DNA of 64,000 bases from Streptomyces cyaneofuscatus (GCF_000718135.1 NZ_JOEM01000005.1:186001-250000); one strand, 5' to 3'. Shown: positions 54,236 to 62,397, numbered from the stretch's first letter. The notes: generated from the letters alone by a model not told the origin. Numbers and translations: made by a program.

Positions 54236-54282
54236 GGGTACGAATCTAGGGGCGCAGGCGACTGGTTGTGGGGTGCATTCCG

Positions 54283-55704
54283 ATGGCTGAATCGCGGGTC
54301 AATTCGGCGGAGATCCTGGGCAGTGATCTGCCGTTGGAGCTCTCCGGTACGGGCAATCGCCGGGCCGTCCTGATGGGCGCACTCCGCGAGGCCGTCCGCA
54401 GCGGGCGGCTCGCTCCGGGTACGCGGCTGCCGCCGTACCGTTCCCTCGCCGCCGACCTGGGGCTCGCCCGTAACACCGTCGCCGACGCCTACGCGGAGCT
54501 CGTCGCGGAGGGCTGGCTCGCCGCCCGCCAGGGCTCGGGCACCCGGGTCGCCGAGCGGGCCGCGCCCGTCACCCCGGCCCACCGCCCCCGCACCCCGGAA
54601 CGCCCCTCCCGCCCCGTCCACGACCTGGTCCAGGGGCAGCCGGACCCCGCCGCCTTCCCGCGTACCGCCTGGCTGGCCTCCGCGCGGCGGGCGCTCGCCA
54701 CCGCCCCCAACGACGCGTTCGGGCCCGGCGATCCGCACGGGCGGCCCGAGCTGCGGCGGGCACTGGCCGCATATCTGGCCCGGGTACGCGGGGTGCGGGC
54801 CTCCCCGGAACGCATCGTCCTCTGCTCGGGCGCCGCGCACGGGCTGCGGCTCCTGGCGGAGGTGGTGGGCGGGCCGTGGGCGGCGGAGGCGTACGGGCTG
54901 CCCTTCCACCGCAGGCTGCTCGCCTCGCACGGCGTCGGCACCCGGCCCGTGGGCGTCGACCGGGACGGGGCCCGGGTCGGTGAACTGACCCGCCGCGACC
55001 GGGCCGTCCTGCTGACGCCCGCCCATCAGTTCCCGACCGGCGGGCCCCTGCACCCGGCGCGGCGCGCGGCGGTGGTCGACTGGGCGCGGTCCACGGGCGG
55101 GCTCGTCGTGGAGGACGACTACGACGGGGAGTTCCGCTACGACCGGCAGCCCGTGGGCGCCGTTCAAGGGCTCGACCCCGAGCATGTGGTGCTGCTGGGG
55201 TCGGTGAGCAAGAGCCTCTCCCCCGCCCTGCGCATCGGCTGGATGGTGTTGCCGGAGCGGCTGGTGGCGCCCGTCGTCGCGGCGAAGGGCGAGCGCGAGC
55301 AGTTCTCCAGCGCCACCGATCAGCTGACGCTGGCGGACTTCGTGGAGTCGGGCGCGTACGACCGTCATGTACGCCGGATGCGGCAGCGCCACCGGCGGCG
55401 CCGGGACCAGCTGGTGGCGGCCCTGGAGCAGCGCGCGCCCCACGTCCGGGTCACCGGGATCGCAGCCGGACTGCACGCGGTGGTGGAGCTGCCGCCCGGC
55501 ACCGAGCGGTCGGCGGTGCGGGCGGCAGCCTGGCAGGGGCTCGCGGTGGAGGGGCTCGCCGACTACCGGCACCCGGGGGCGGAGCAGGCAGCGCAGGCGG
55601 ACGGTGCGCGGGACGGGCTCGTCGTGGGGTACGCCACGCCTGCCGAACACGCCTACCCGGAGGCGTTGGAGGCCCTGTGCCGGGCCCTTCCGCCGCCGGG
55701 GTGA
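54283..55704 (+). CDS. MocR-type regulator (GntR HTH fused to aminotransferase domain)
   Basis: A ~473-residue PLP-dependent regulator. It has a winged HTH (GALREAVRSGRLAPGTRLPPYRSLAADLGLARNTVADAYAELVAEGWLAARQGSGTRV) and then a fold-I aminotransferase-like domain with the PLP lysine in SVSKSLSPALRIGW and the DDYDGEFRYDR motif. Start is uncertain between the ATG at 54283 and the GTG at 54268. The divergent AhpD-like gene suggests local control; MocR members often respond to PLP or amines. Confidence 0.9.
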   Translation: MAESRVNSAEILGSDLPLELSGTGNRRAVLMGALREAVRSGRLAPGTRLPPYRSLAADLGLARNTVADAYAELVAEGWLAARQGSGTRVAERAAPVTPAHRPRTPERPSRPVHDLVQGQPDPAAFPRTAWLASARRALATAPNDAFGPGDPHGRPELRRALAAYLARVRGVRASPERIVLCSGAAHGLRLLAEVVGGPWAAEAYGLPFHRRLLASHGVGTRPVGVDRDGARVGELTRRDRAVLLTPAHQFPTGGPLHPARRAAVVDWARSTGGLVVEDDYDGEFRYDRQPVGAVQGLDPEHVVLLGSVSKSLSPALRIGWMVLPERLVAPVVAAKGEREQFSSATDQLTLADFVESGAYDRHVRRMRQRHRRRRDQLVAALEQRAPHVRVTGIAAGLHAVVELPPGTERSAVRAAAWQGLAVEGLADYRHPGAEQAAQADGARDGLVVGYATPAEHAYPEALEALCRALPPPG

Positions 55705-55713
55705 GCCGATCCG

Positions 55714-56676
55714 TTACCGGCCCGCCTGGGTCTCCGCCTCCGCCAGCAGCTCCGTCAGCCGGAGGCCGAAGCGGGCGTCGCAGGCGTGCGGCACCCCCGT
55801 ACGTACCGCTTCGGCCAGCGCGTCCACCGCTCCCCGGAACGCCGTCTCCGCCCCGTCCCAGCCCGGGATCGCTGCCGTACCGTGCTCGCCCCGCAGCTCG
55901 ATGTCCACGCCCGCCGCGGCCGGCGGGGCGCTCAGGCCGAGGGTCACCGTGCTGGAGGCGCCGGAGGTGTGGCGCAGGATGAGGTGGGTGGTGTCGGCGG
56001 GGCCGCGGGCGGCGGTCAGGTGCTCGACCTCTCCCAGGACCGGGATCAGCACCGACAGCGCGTGCGGGCCGACGTCCCACAGGCCGCCCTTCTCGCGCCG
56101 CCACGGCGAGTCGGCGTACTCGCTGGCCGAACCCACGGCGTAGAGCGAGCCGAGCCACTGCGCGCGGGCGGTGAACCAGCCCTCCACCGCCGCCTGTTCA
56201 GCGATCCACGCGGCGGTCTCGGGCGCGAAGCGGAGCGTGCAGAAGACCACCGAGGCGACCTCCGCCTTCGCCGCCGCCTCCGCGACCGCGCGGGCCCCGT
56301 CCACCGTCGTGGCGACCGGCTTGTCCATCAGGAGGTGGCAGCCCGCCTCCGCCGCCCGGACCGCGAGCGGCGCCTGGATGTCCGGCGGCAGCGCGAACGC
56401 CACCGCGTCGCTCGTCTCCAGCAGCGCGTCGATCCCCGTCTCCCCTGTGTACGCCCGGGTCCCGTGGGCGGCGGCCAGGGCCTCGGCCGCCTCGGCCCGG
56501 CGGCCCCACACCCCGCTCAGCTCGACGCCGGGGTGGGCGGCCAGCGCGGGGGCCTGGGTGTTGCGCGCCCAGGGGCCCGTGCCGAGGAGGCCGATGCGGA
56601 GGGGGGTGGTGGGGGTGGTGGGGGTGGCGGGGGTGGCGGTGCTCGTAGTGCTGGTGGTGTCGGCGGGTGTCGTCAT
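55714..56676 (-). CDS. Gfo/Idh/MocA-family oxidoreductase
   Basis: A 320-residue NAD(P)-dependent oxidoreductase: Rossmann start (LRIGLLGTGPWARNTQAPALAAHPGVEL), the conserved LLMDKPVATTVDGARAVAEAA (EKP-type motif as DKP) and a C-terminal substrate domain with GGLWDVGPHALSVL. The first ~25 residues are a low-complexity Thr/Pro/Ala run from a GGT-rich microsatellite. Substrate unknown, usually a sugar or inositol-like compound. Confidence 0.9.
   Translation of the reverse strand: MTTPADTTSTTSTATPATPTTPTTPLRIGLLGTGPWARNTQAPALAAHPGVELSGVWGRRAEAAEALAAAHGTRAYTGETGIDALLETSDAVAFALPPDIQAPLAVRAAEAGCHLLMDKPVATTVDGARAVAEAAAKAEVASVVFCTLRFAPETAAWIAEQAAVEGWFTARAQWLGSLYAVGSASEYADSPWRREKGGLWDVGPHALSVLIPVLGEVEHLTAARGPADTTHLILRHTSGASSTVTLGLSAPPAAAGVDIELRGEHGTAAIPGWDGAETAFRGAVDALAEAVRTGVPHACDARFGLRLTELLAEAETQAGR
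56603..56665 (+). repeat. G-rich simple repeat inside the oxidoreductase 5' end
   Basis: Repeated GGTGGTGGGGGTGG/C units encode Thr/Pro/Ala/Ser on the minus strand. Many runs of 3-5 Gs on the plus strand could fold as a G-quadruplex just inside the start of the gene. Confidence 0.7.
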
Positions 56677-56877
56677 GGGGGTCAGTGTGCCCGGTGTGCC
56701 GCAACGCCGCGGTGCCGCCCGAATGCGGTGGCGAAGAACGGGCGGGCAAGGTTACGTTTCCGGGGCCGGCCGCGGGACTTCGGCTGCGACTACCGGGACT
56801 TGCCTGTGAAGCGATGATTTCGTTGTTCGCGCCTCCATTCCCCGGCCGGCGTCCGCACTCCGCACCGGGGGAAGTCC

Positions 56878-58353
56878 ATGCGTACGTCCGAGAACTCCGC
56901 CGATCTCGTCGCCGCCGAAGACGTCCTGCTCTTCGCGAATGCGGCGATCACCGCGACCGGACAGCGCGAATTCCGTTCGGGCGCCCTCGACCAGCAACTG
57001 TCGCTGGACTTCCTGCACACTTACGTACGGGTCAACTACCGCCGTCTGTACGCCGCTTCGCTGGCCCTCGACATCAACGACCACAATGCCGCCCGCATCG
57101 TGCTCGGCCTCCTGGCTACCGCGGGCGAGGCGAGCGCCGAGGAGCGGCGCACCGAGGGCCGGCTGATCGCCGCGCGGCTGGCGCGGCTGCCTCCGCAGCG
57201 GGTCTACCGCCTCTTCGGCGAGGTGCGCCGGGCCGGGATCAACAACCGGCGCACCCGGGCGATCATGCGTGACTGGCTGGCGGCCCGGCCCGATCTGGGG
57301 CACGACGCGGTGAAGTACCGGAGCGGGGTGAAGACGGCCGCCCGCCATGTCCATCTGCGCTGCCCTCAGGGGGCGGAGCCGCTCGCCGAGGTCGGGGCGT
57401 TCCTGTTCCGGCCGGGGAAGCTGCCGCGCTACGAGCACCCGCTGCTGGACGCCTGGCGGCGCGCGCACTACGAGCAGGGGGCCGTGGCCGAGCTGCCGTT
57501 CACCGTCGCGGAGGGGTTCGCGGCCCGGCACGGGATGAAGCGCGAGGTGTTCCTGAAGCGGGCCGCGCCCCGGATGACCCGGCTGGAGCGGCTGCGCACC
57601 CACGCCGTGACTCAGCGGCCGGACGTCGACCTGGCTGCGATGCCGCTGACCCGGCTGGCGCTGTACGTCCTCGCGCTCCCCTTCGAGCAGCGTGCCGCCC
57701 TCCGCACCGAGCTGACCGGTGCCCTGCGTACGGCCGCGCGCCGGGCTGCGGGGAAGCACGCCGGGAGCTGGGGCCCGGTGCACGCGGTGCTGGACGACAG
57801 CTTCTCCTCGTCCGGGTCGGGGCAGAAGCGGCGGCGGCCGCTCGCCGTGGCCCTGGCCTGTCACCACCTGCTGGAGGTGCTCGCGGCGCCGGGCGCGTAC
57901 CGGGGGCTGTGGACCTCGGGGCGGGGTGACGCCCTGCTCGTACGTCCGTGGGGGCCGACCCCGCTCGGGATGCGGGTCCTGGACGCGCTGGAGCCCGGGC
58001 CGGGCGGTGCGGAGCCGGACCGGCTGGTGATCGTGTCGGACGGCTGGGACAACGCCCCGGCGGGTCTGGCGGGCGAGGTGCTGCGGGTGTGGCGCGCGCA
58101 GCTGGATCCGGGGCGGCGGACGGCGGTGGTGCACGTCAACCCCGTATACGACGCGGACGGTTTCGACGTGCGGCGGCTCGCGGTGGGGGTTCCGACGGCC
58201 GGGATCCGGGATGCGGAGGATCTGCCCGCGCTGGTGGAGATCGCCCGGTTCGCGGAGGGCCGGACCGGGGCGGCGGAGCTGCACGCGTATCTGGACCGGC
58301 GGGTGGCGCTGTTCCTGGGAGAGAAGGCGACGGAGAAGGGGGCGGTGGCGTGA
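56878..58353 (+). CDS. TROVE-like/vWA-domain protein (Ro60-like architecture)
   Basis: A 491-residue protein. Residues 1-~290 are all-helical and repeat-like (LYAASLALDINDHNAARIVLGLLA, RINNRRT-like GINNRRTRAIMRDWLAARPDLGHDAVKYR), comparable with the HEAT-like TROVE ring of Ro60 proteins. Residues ~300-470 form a von Willebrand A-like domain with a MIDAS DxSxS (Asp306-Ser308-Ser310) and a downstream IVSDGWDN (Asp388). Ro60 proteins bind structured RNAs. It is coupled by a 4-bp overlap to an ARPP-2-like gene. The TROVE assignment is tentative, the vWA part firmer. Confidence 0.65.
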   Translation: MRTSENSADLVAAEDVLLFANAAITATGQREFRSGALDQQLSLDFLHTYVRVNYRRLYAASLALDINDHNAARIVLGLLATAGEASAEERRTEGRLIAARLARLPPQRVYRLFGEVRRAGINNRRTRAIMRDWLAARPDLGHDAVKYRSGVKTAARHVHLRCPQGAEPLAEVGAFLFRPGKLPRYEHPLLDAWRRAHYEQGAVAELPFTVAEGFAARHGMKREVFLKRAAPRMTRLERLRTHAVTQRPDVDLAAMPLTRLALYVLALPFEQRAALRTELTGALRTAARRAAGKHAGSWGPVHAVLDDSFSSSGSGQKRRRPLAVALACHHLLEVLAAPGAYRGLWTSGRGDALLVRPWGPTPLGMRVLDALEPGPGGAEPDRLVIVSDGWDNAPAGLAGEVLRVWRAQLDPGRRTAVVHVNPVYDADGFDVRRLAVGVPTAGIRDAEDLPALVEIARFAEGRTGAAELHAYLDRRVALFLGEKATEKGAVA

Positions 58354-59492
58354 ACCGGCTGGAGCTCACCGGGCTCACCACCCGGCCCGCGCAGGTGTGG
58401 GGCGGCGTCCGGCTCGTACCGCTGGTGCGTGAGGCGCCGGTGGAGGGGCTGCGGCTGCACCGGGAGGTGTACGAGCGGCTCGGGGCGGGGATCGTCGAGC
58501 TCGGGCCCCGTGACCACTACGTCTCGTACATCCCGCACGGGCTGGTCGCCGACTGGTCCACCGGGGACCTTGAAGTACCGGTGGGCGGCAGGCAGTCGGC
58601 CGCGTACGGGACTCAGCTCGGTGGCGGCCGGGATGTGCCCCGTACCCTCCGGCTGCCCCGGCCGCCCCTCCACCGCATGGCCAAGCGCCGCCCCGGCGAC
58701 CGGCTGCGGTTCCTGCCGCTCCACCTGGCCCTGGAGGGCTACCTCGCGCTGCACTTCGGCGGCCCGACCACCGCCTGGGAGGAGTGGTCGCGCCGGGCGC
58801 TGCGTGACGGGCTGTCGCCGCGCGCGGAGGACGCGTACCTCGGGTGGTCGGTGCGCGGGCTCGGGGACGCGCTGCGGATCTTCGAGATCCACCCGGACCA
58901 GTGCGGGGTGATGGTGTACGTCTCCGACGCCCTCGCCGCCGCCTTCGTGGTGCCGCACCCGGAGGACTACCGGCTGCTGCACGCCTCGCTGGTGGAGGAC
59001 CTGTACGGGGAGCTAATGCACCAGTACGCGCTGTACGGGGCGCCGGTGGCGGAGTTCGGGGCGCGGCTCGGGGACGGGGCGCACATCCGTACGCTCGCCG
59101 AACTGCGGGCAGCGGCGCGGGGGCAGCAGCGGGTGTGGGAGGAGGCGCACGAGAGCCTGTTCGCGCGGGAGCTGCTGGACTCCTCGTACGGCTTCGACCG
59201 GGTCTACCGGATGGGGTCGTTCACGCTGTGGCGGTTCCTGCCGCCGTTCGTCCGGGACGGCAGCGGGCAGCACATCGGCGAGACGGTCACCGACCACAAG
59301 GGGCGGGTCGCCTACCTCAAGACGTTCCGGCTCTCGGACGCCCAGATCCGGCGCGGCTATCTGCTGCACGTCCTCGCGGGCGCGGACTGGGAGCTGTCCC
59401 GGGCGGCAGCCACGCTGGGGTCGAGCAGGGAGGAGCTGGTGCTGCGGATCCGGGCCGCCGGGTTCTCGGAACTCCTCAAGGGCAACGTATGA
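58350..59492 (+). CDS. ARPP-2-like domain protein with C-terminal Fis-type HTH
   Basis: A 380-residue protein translated from a GTG overlapping the previous stop (GTGA). The N-terminal part (GGVRLVPLVREAPVEGLRLHREVYERLGAGIVELGPRDHYVSYIPHGLVADWS) resembles the family that databases call ARPP-2. The last ~50 residues (YLLHVLAGADWELSRAAATLGSSREELVLRIRAAGFSELL) look like a Fis-type helix-turn-helix. No enzyme motif is obvious. It forms a two-gene unit with the vWA/TROVE-like protein just upstream of glnII. Confidence 0.65.
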   Translation: MNRLELTGLTTRPAQVWGGVRLVPLVREAPVEGLRLHREVYERLGAGIVELGPRDHYVSYIPHGLVADWSTGDLEVPVGGRQSAAYGTQLGGGRDVPRTLRLPRPPLHRMAKRRPGDRLRFLPLHLALEGYLALHFGGPTTAWEEWSRRALRDGLSPRAEDAYLGWSVRGLGDALRIFEIHPDQCGVMVYVSDALAAAFVVPHPEDYRLLHASLVEDLYGELMHQYALYGAPVAEFGARLGDGAHIRTLAELRAAARGQQRVWEEAHESLFARELLDSSYGFDRVYRMGSFTLWRFLPPFVRDGSGQHIGETVTDHKGRVAYLKTFRLSDAQIRRGYLLHVLAGADWELSRAAATLGSSREELVLRIRAAGFSELLKGNV

Positions 59493-59532
59493 CGAGTCCC
59501 TACAAGGCGGCCTTTTATCGCAGGAAACCTCG

Positions 59533-59570
59533 GTAACACGGGGTTCACACTCGGGCAACGGACGGGAAAT
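59533..59570 (+). promoter_or_regulatory. GlnR operator upstream of glnII
   Basis: Four half-boxes with 6-bp spacers: GTAAC (59533-59537), TTCAC (59544-59548), GCAAC (59555-59559) and GAAAT (59566-59570). The 11-bp period is the same as at glnA. It ends 55 bp before the glnII start. Confidence 0.82.
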
Positions 59571-59625
59571 CGCGTCTTGCCAAGCTGCGCGGCATAGACC
59601 GCTGCACCCGCAAAGGATGGCGTCC

Positions 59626-60660
59626 GTGACGTTCAAGGCTGAGTACATCTGGATAGACGGCACCGAGCCGACCGCCAAGCTTCGCTCCAAGACGAAGATC
59701 ATGGACGGCACGCCGTCGGGCGACGTGAAGGATCTCCCGATCTGGGGGTTCGACGGTTCGAGCACCAACCAGGCCGAGGGCCACGCCTCCGACCGGGTGC
59801 TGAAGCCCGTCTTCACCTGTCCGGACCCGATCCGCGGCGGCGACGACATCCTCGTGCTGTGCGAGGTCTTCAACATCGACATGACGCCGCACGAGTCCAA
59901 CACCCGGGCCGCGCTCCGTCCGGTCGCCGAGCAGTTCGCGGGCCAGGCCCCGATCTTCGGCATCGAGCAGGAGTACACCTTCTTCGACGGCCACCGGCCG
60001 CTCGGCTTCCCCGAGGGCGGCTTCCCGGCCGCGCAGGGCGGCTACTACTGCGGGGTCGGCGCGGACGAGATCTTCGGCCGCGAGATCGTGGAGAAGCACC
60101 TCGACAACTGCCTGGCCGCCGGGCTCGGGATCTCCGGCATCAACGCCGAGGTCATGCCGGGCCAGTGGGAGTTCCAGGTCGGCCCGCTCTCCCCGCTGGA
60201 GGTCTCCGACCAGCTGTGGGTGGCCCGTTGGCTGCTCTACCGCACCGCCGAGGACTTCAACGTCTCCGCGACGCTGGACCCGAAGCCGGTCAAGGGCGAC
60301 TGGAACGGCGCGGGCGCGCACACCAACTTCTCCACCAAGGCGATGCGCGAGGGCTACGAGGCGATCATCACCGCGTGCGAGTCGCTGGGTGAGGGCTCCA
60401 AGCCGCTGGACCACGTGAAGAACTACGGCGCGGGCATCGACGACCGGCTCACCGGCCTGCACGAGACCGCCCCGTGGAACGAGTACAGCTACGGCGTCTC
60501 CAACCGCGGCGCCTCGGTCCGTATCCCCTGGCAGGTCGAGCAGGACCAGAAGGGGTACATCGAGGACCGTCGTCCCAACGCCAACGTCGACCCGTACGTC
60601 GTCACGCGGCTCATCGTGGACACCTGCTGCACCGCGCTGGAGAAGGCCGACCAGGTCTGA
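59626..60660 (+). CDS. glnII: Glutamine synthetase type II (eukaryotic-type)
   Basis: A 344-residue GSII (TFKAEYIWIDGTEPTAKLRSKTKI; WGFDGSSTNQAEG; GIEQEYTFFD; MPGQWEFQVGP; GAHTNFSTKAMRE; NRGASVRIP). It makes glutamine without GlnE adenylylation control and is typical of Streptomyces and Frankia. The GTG at 59626 is chosen because AAAGGA lies 8 nt upstream; the ATG at 59617 overlaps that RBS. GlnR control is indicated by the upstream boxes. Confidence 0.97.
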   Translation: MTFKAEYIWIDGTEPTAKLRSKTKIMDGTPSGDVKDLPIWGFDGSSTNQAEGHASDRVLKPVFTCPDPIRGGDDILVLCEVFNIDMTPHESNTRAALRPVAEQFAGQAPIFGIEQEYTFFDGHRPLGFPEGGFPAAQGGYYCGVGADEIFGREIVEKHLDNCLAAGLGISGINAEVMPGQWEFQVGPLSPLEVSDQLWVARWLLYRTAEDFNVSATLDPKPVKGDWNGAGAHTNFSTKAMREGYEAIITACESLGEGSKPLDHVKNYGAGIDDRLTGLHETAPWNEYSYGVSNRGASVRIPWQVEQDQKGYIEDRRPNANVDPYVVTRLIVDTCCTALEKADQV

Positions 60661-60675
60661 TCCCGACGCCACGGA

Positions 60676-60720
60676 TGCCCCAACGGGCGTCCCAACGCGT
60701 GTCCCAACGGATGTCCCAGG
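60676..60720 (+). repeat. 12-bp tandem repeat after glnII
   Basis: Units of GTCCCAACGNNT (first unit GCCCCAACGGGC) repeat about four times between the stop codon and the terminator. Confidence 0.75.
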
Positions 60721-60749
60721 GGCCCGCCGGTTCACACCGGCGGGCCCCT
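60718..60749 (+). terminator. Intrinsic terminator after glnII
   Basis: A perfect 14-bp stem (60718-60731 and 60736-60749) with a TCAC loop and a TTCCC tail. Confidence 0.88.
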
Positions 60750-60863
60750 TCCCGTGTGTTTCCCCGCTCGTTCGAGACCCGGGGGAAGGAAAAGTGAGCA
60801 AGAAAAAGCGCAGCGTGAGGAAGGTAACGCCAAGAGGCCGTATCGACGGGTGAGAGGAGTCTG

Positions 60864-61016
60864 ATGCATTGCCGCAATGTCTGCTTCAATGGAGCCATGG
60901 CCAGCTTCCAGTACATCGCGTCGGGTCGCAGCGACCTTGAGCCGTTCTGGCCTTCCCGTCAGCACCATGATTTCGACCGGGTGTGTTGCCGCGCGTGGAA
61001 CGCGCAGGCCCTCTAA
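60864..61016 (+). CDS. 50-codon small ORF (possible leader peptide)
   Basis: An ATG 4-5 nt after GAGAGGAG opens a 50-codon frame ending RQHHDFDRVCCRAWNAQAL and containing four Cys residues, two of them adjacent. The last codons overlap a GCGCG-TGGAA-CGCGC hairpin (60991-61005). It stands 82 bp before the winged-helix regulator. The HxDxxRVCC pattern recalls short Cys-containing leader peptides of actinobacteria, but the link is tentative. The rest of 60750-61098 shows no other gene. Confidence 0.5.
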   Translation: MHCRNVCFNGAMASFQYIASGRSDLEPFWPSRQHHDFDRVCCRAWNAQAL

Positions 61017-61098
61017 AGCCGCTCACCCCGGCCTTCGGTCCGCGCGCACGACGTAAGTCCGTCCTCGACGACTCCTCGCGCGAAAGAGCTGACCCTCC

Positions 61099-61800
61099 AT
61101 GGCGAACACCCGTACTTTCTCCGCCACTTCCGCTGCCACCGCAGCCTCCCCGGCGCCCGCTGCGGCCAACCCCACCGCCCGCTCCCTCTCCCCCAACCGC
61201 CACCGCCTGCGCGCCGTCGACCGTGACGAGGTCGCCCGGCTCTCCGACGTGGCCGACTTCCTGCCGCCGGGCGCGACCTGGCTGCCCGCCCCCCAGCACA
61301 CGCTGCCCGCCCTGCCGGGCCAGCCGCCGATGATCGGTTACCTGGTGCTCGTGCCGGCCGACCAGCAGCCGGCGCTCGCCGGTGCGGTCGCCGCCTCCCA
61401 GCACGCCCGGCAGCTCGACCGCCAGGGCGAGCGGCAGACCGACCGGCAGGGCGACCGTCAGGGCCGCGCGCCCTTCGCCCATCAGCCGGCGCCGGAGCCG
61501 GCCGAGGAGGCGGCGTCGCCCGGGCCGGTCCGGATCGACGCGACCCGGCGTACGGCCTCCGTCGACGGCGTCACCCTCGACCTCACGTACCTGGAGTTCG
61601 AGCTGCTGGCCCACCTGGTGGCGCACCCGCACCGGGTGCACACCCGGGACCAGCTGGTGACGACGGTGTGGGGGTACGGGCACGTGGGCGACGGGCGCAC
61701 CGTCGACGTCCATGTCGCCCGGCTGCGCCGCAAGCTCGGTGCGGAGCACCGGCGTTCGATCCAGACGGTCCGCCGGGTGGGGTACAAGTACACGCCCTGA
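61099..61800 (+). CDS. OmpR-type winged-helix transcriptional regulator without receiver domain
   Basis: A 233-residue protein. The N-terminal 130 residues are Ala/Pro/Gln-rich, with a repeated DRQGERQTDRQGDRQG run and no receiver aspartate pocket. The C-terminal ~95 residues are a trans_reg_C winged helix (TRRTASVDGVTLDLTYLEFELLAHLVAHPHRVHTRDQLVTTVWGYGHVGDGRTVDVHVARLRRKLG...VRRVGYKYTP). It probably binds DNA without phosphorylation. Several Streptomyces have such orphan regulators near glnII. Confidence 0.88.
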   Translation: MANTRTFSATSAATAASPAPAAANPTARSLSPNRHRLRAVDRDEVARLSDVADFLPPGATWLPAPQHTLPALPGQPPMIGYLVLVPADQQPALAGAVAASQHARQLDRQGERQTDRQGDRQGRAPFAHQPAPEPAEEAASPGPVRIDATRRTASVDGVTLDLTYLEFELLAHLVAHPHRVHTRDQLVTTVWGYGHVGDGRTVDVHVARLRRKLGAEHRRSIQTVRRVGYKYTP

Positions 61801-61819
61801 CCGGCCCGTCGCACACGTG

Positions 61820-61860
61820 ACGGCCCCGGGCCACGGTCTCGTACCGTGGTCCGGGGCCGT
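61820..61860. terminator. Bidirectional hairpin terminator
   Basis: Arms 61820-61837 and 61843-61860 with one unpaired base and a 5-nt loop, between the regulator and the MMPL relic. Confidence 0.82.
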
Positions 61861-61869
61861 CCCCGTGTG

Positions 61870-62262
61870 TCACACCTTCCCGGCCACGGGGGTGGCGTCC
61901 GCCCTCAGGTCCGGCTCCCTCAAGTCCGGCTCCCTAAGTTCCGGCTCGTCGCCCTCCAGGCTCGGCAGCCGCGAAGGCCGAGCATGGCGATGAACACGAC
62001 GATGATCGTGGCGAGGGCGAACCCCTTGAACAGCAGGAGCCCCGAAAGGAACATGCGGCCATCGCGGCCATCACGGTCAGCCCGGAGACGAGCACCGCCC
62101 GGCCGCTGGTGGCGGCGGCGATCCGCAGCGCGGTCTCGGCGTCCCGGCCCAGGGCGTCCTTGCCGTCCTCGGAGGGGAGGGGCGCGGCCAGGTCCCGTAC
62201 CGCGCCGGTGTCGCCGGGGGCCCGCCCGCCCCAGCCGTCGGAACCCCCCTTCGCGAGGAGCC
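61870..62262 (-). pseudogene. Relic of an MMPL-family membrane transporter
   Basis: On the minus strand one frame reads ETALRIAAATSGRAVLVSG and LTVMAAM, an MMPL hallmark. The next frame continues MFLSGLLLFKGFALATIIVVFIAML. One missing G near 62055 separates them: GCCGCATG, where GCCGGCATG would restore the frame. A further jump then joins to a third frame reading LPSLEGDEPELREPDLREPDLRADATPVAGKV and a stop at 61870. The N-terminal portion and much of the C-terminal bundle are absent. A 15-bp repeat (encoding LREPD units) lies in the tail. This accounts for most of the ~600-bp gap. Confidence 0.75.
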
Positions 62263-62397
62263 GGCACGAGGTCCCGGGGTGGTGCTGGCTACACCCCCGG
62301 GCGGGTGGCGTACCGGCTGCCGCCGCGGGGTGGGCGAGGGCGAGACTTGCAGCACGACGGGGGCCGGCTCGGGTCCCGTGAGGGGAGAGGGATCACG

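Noticed and set aside
56677..56877. Possible Y-RNA-like gene next to the TROVE-like gene
   Set aside because: No tRNA-like T-arm or convincing long stem was recognised by eye. A covariance-model search would be needed to support it.
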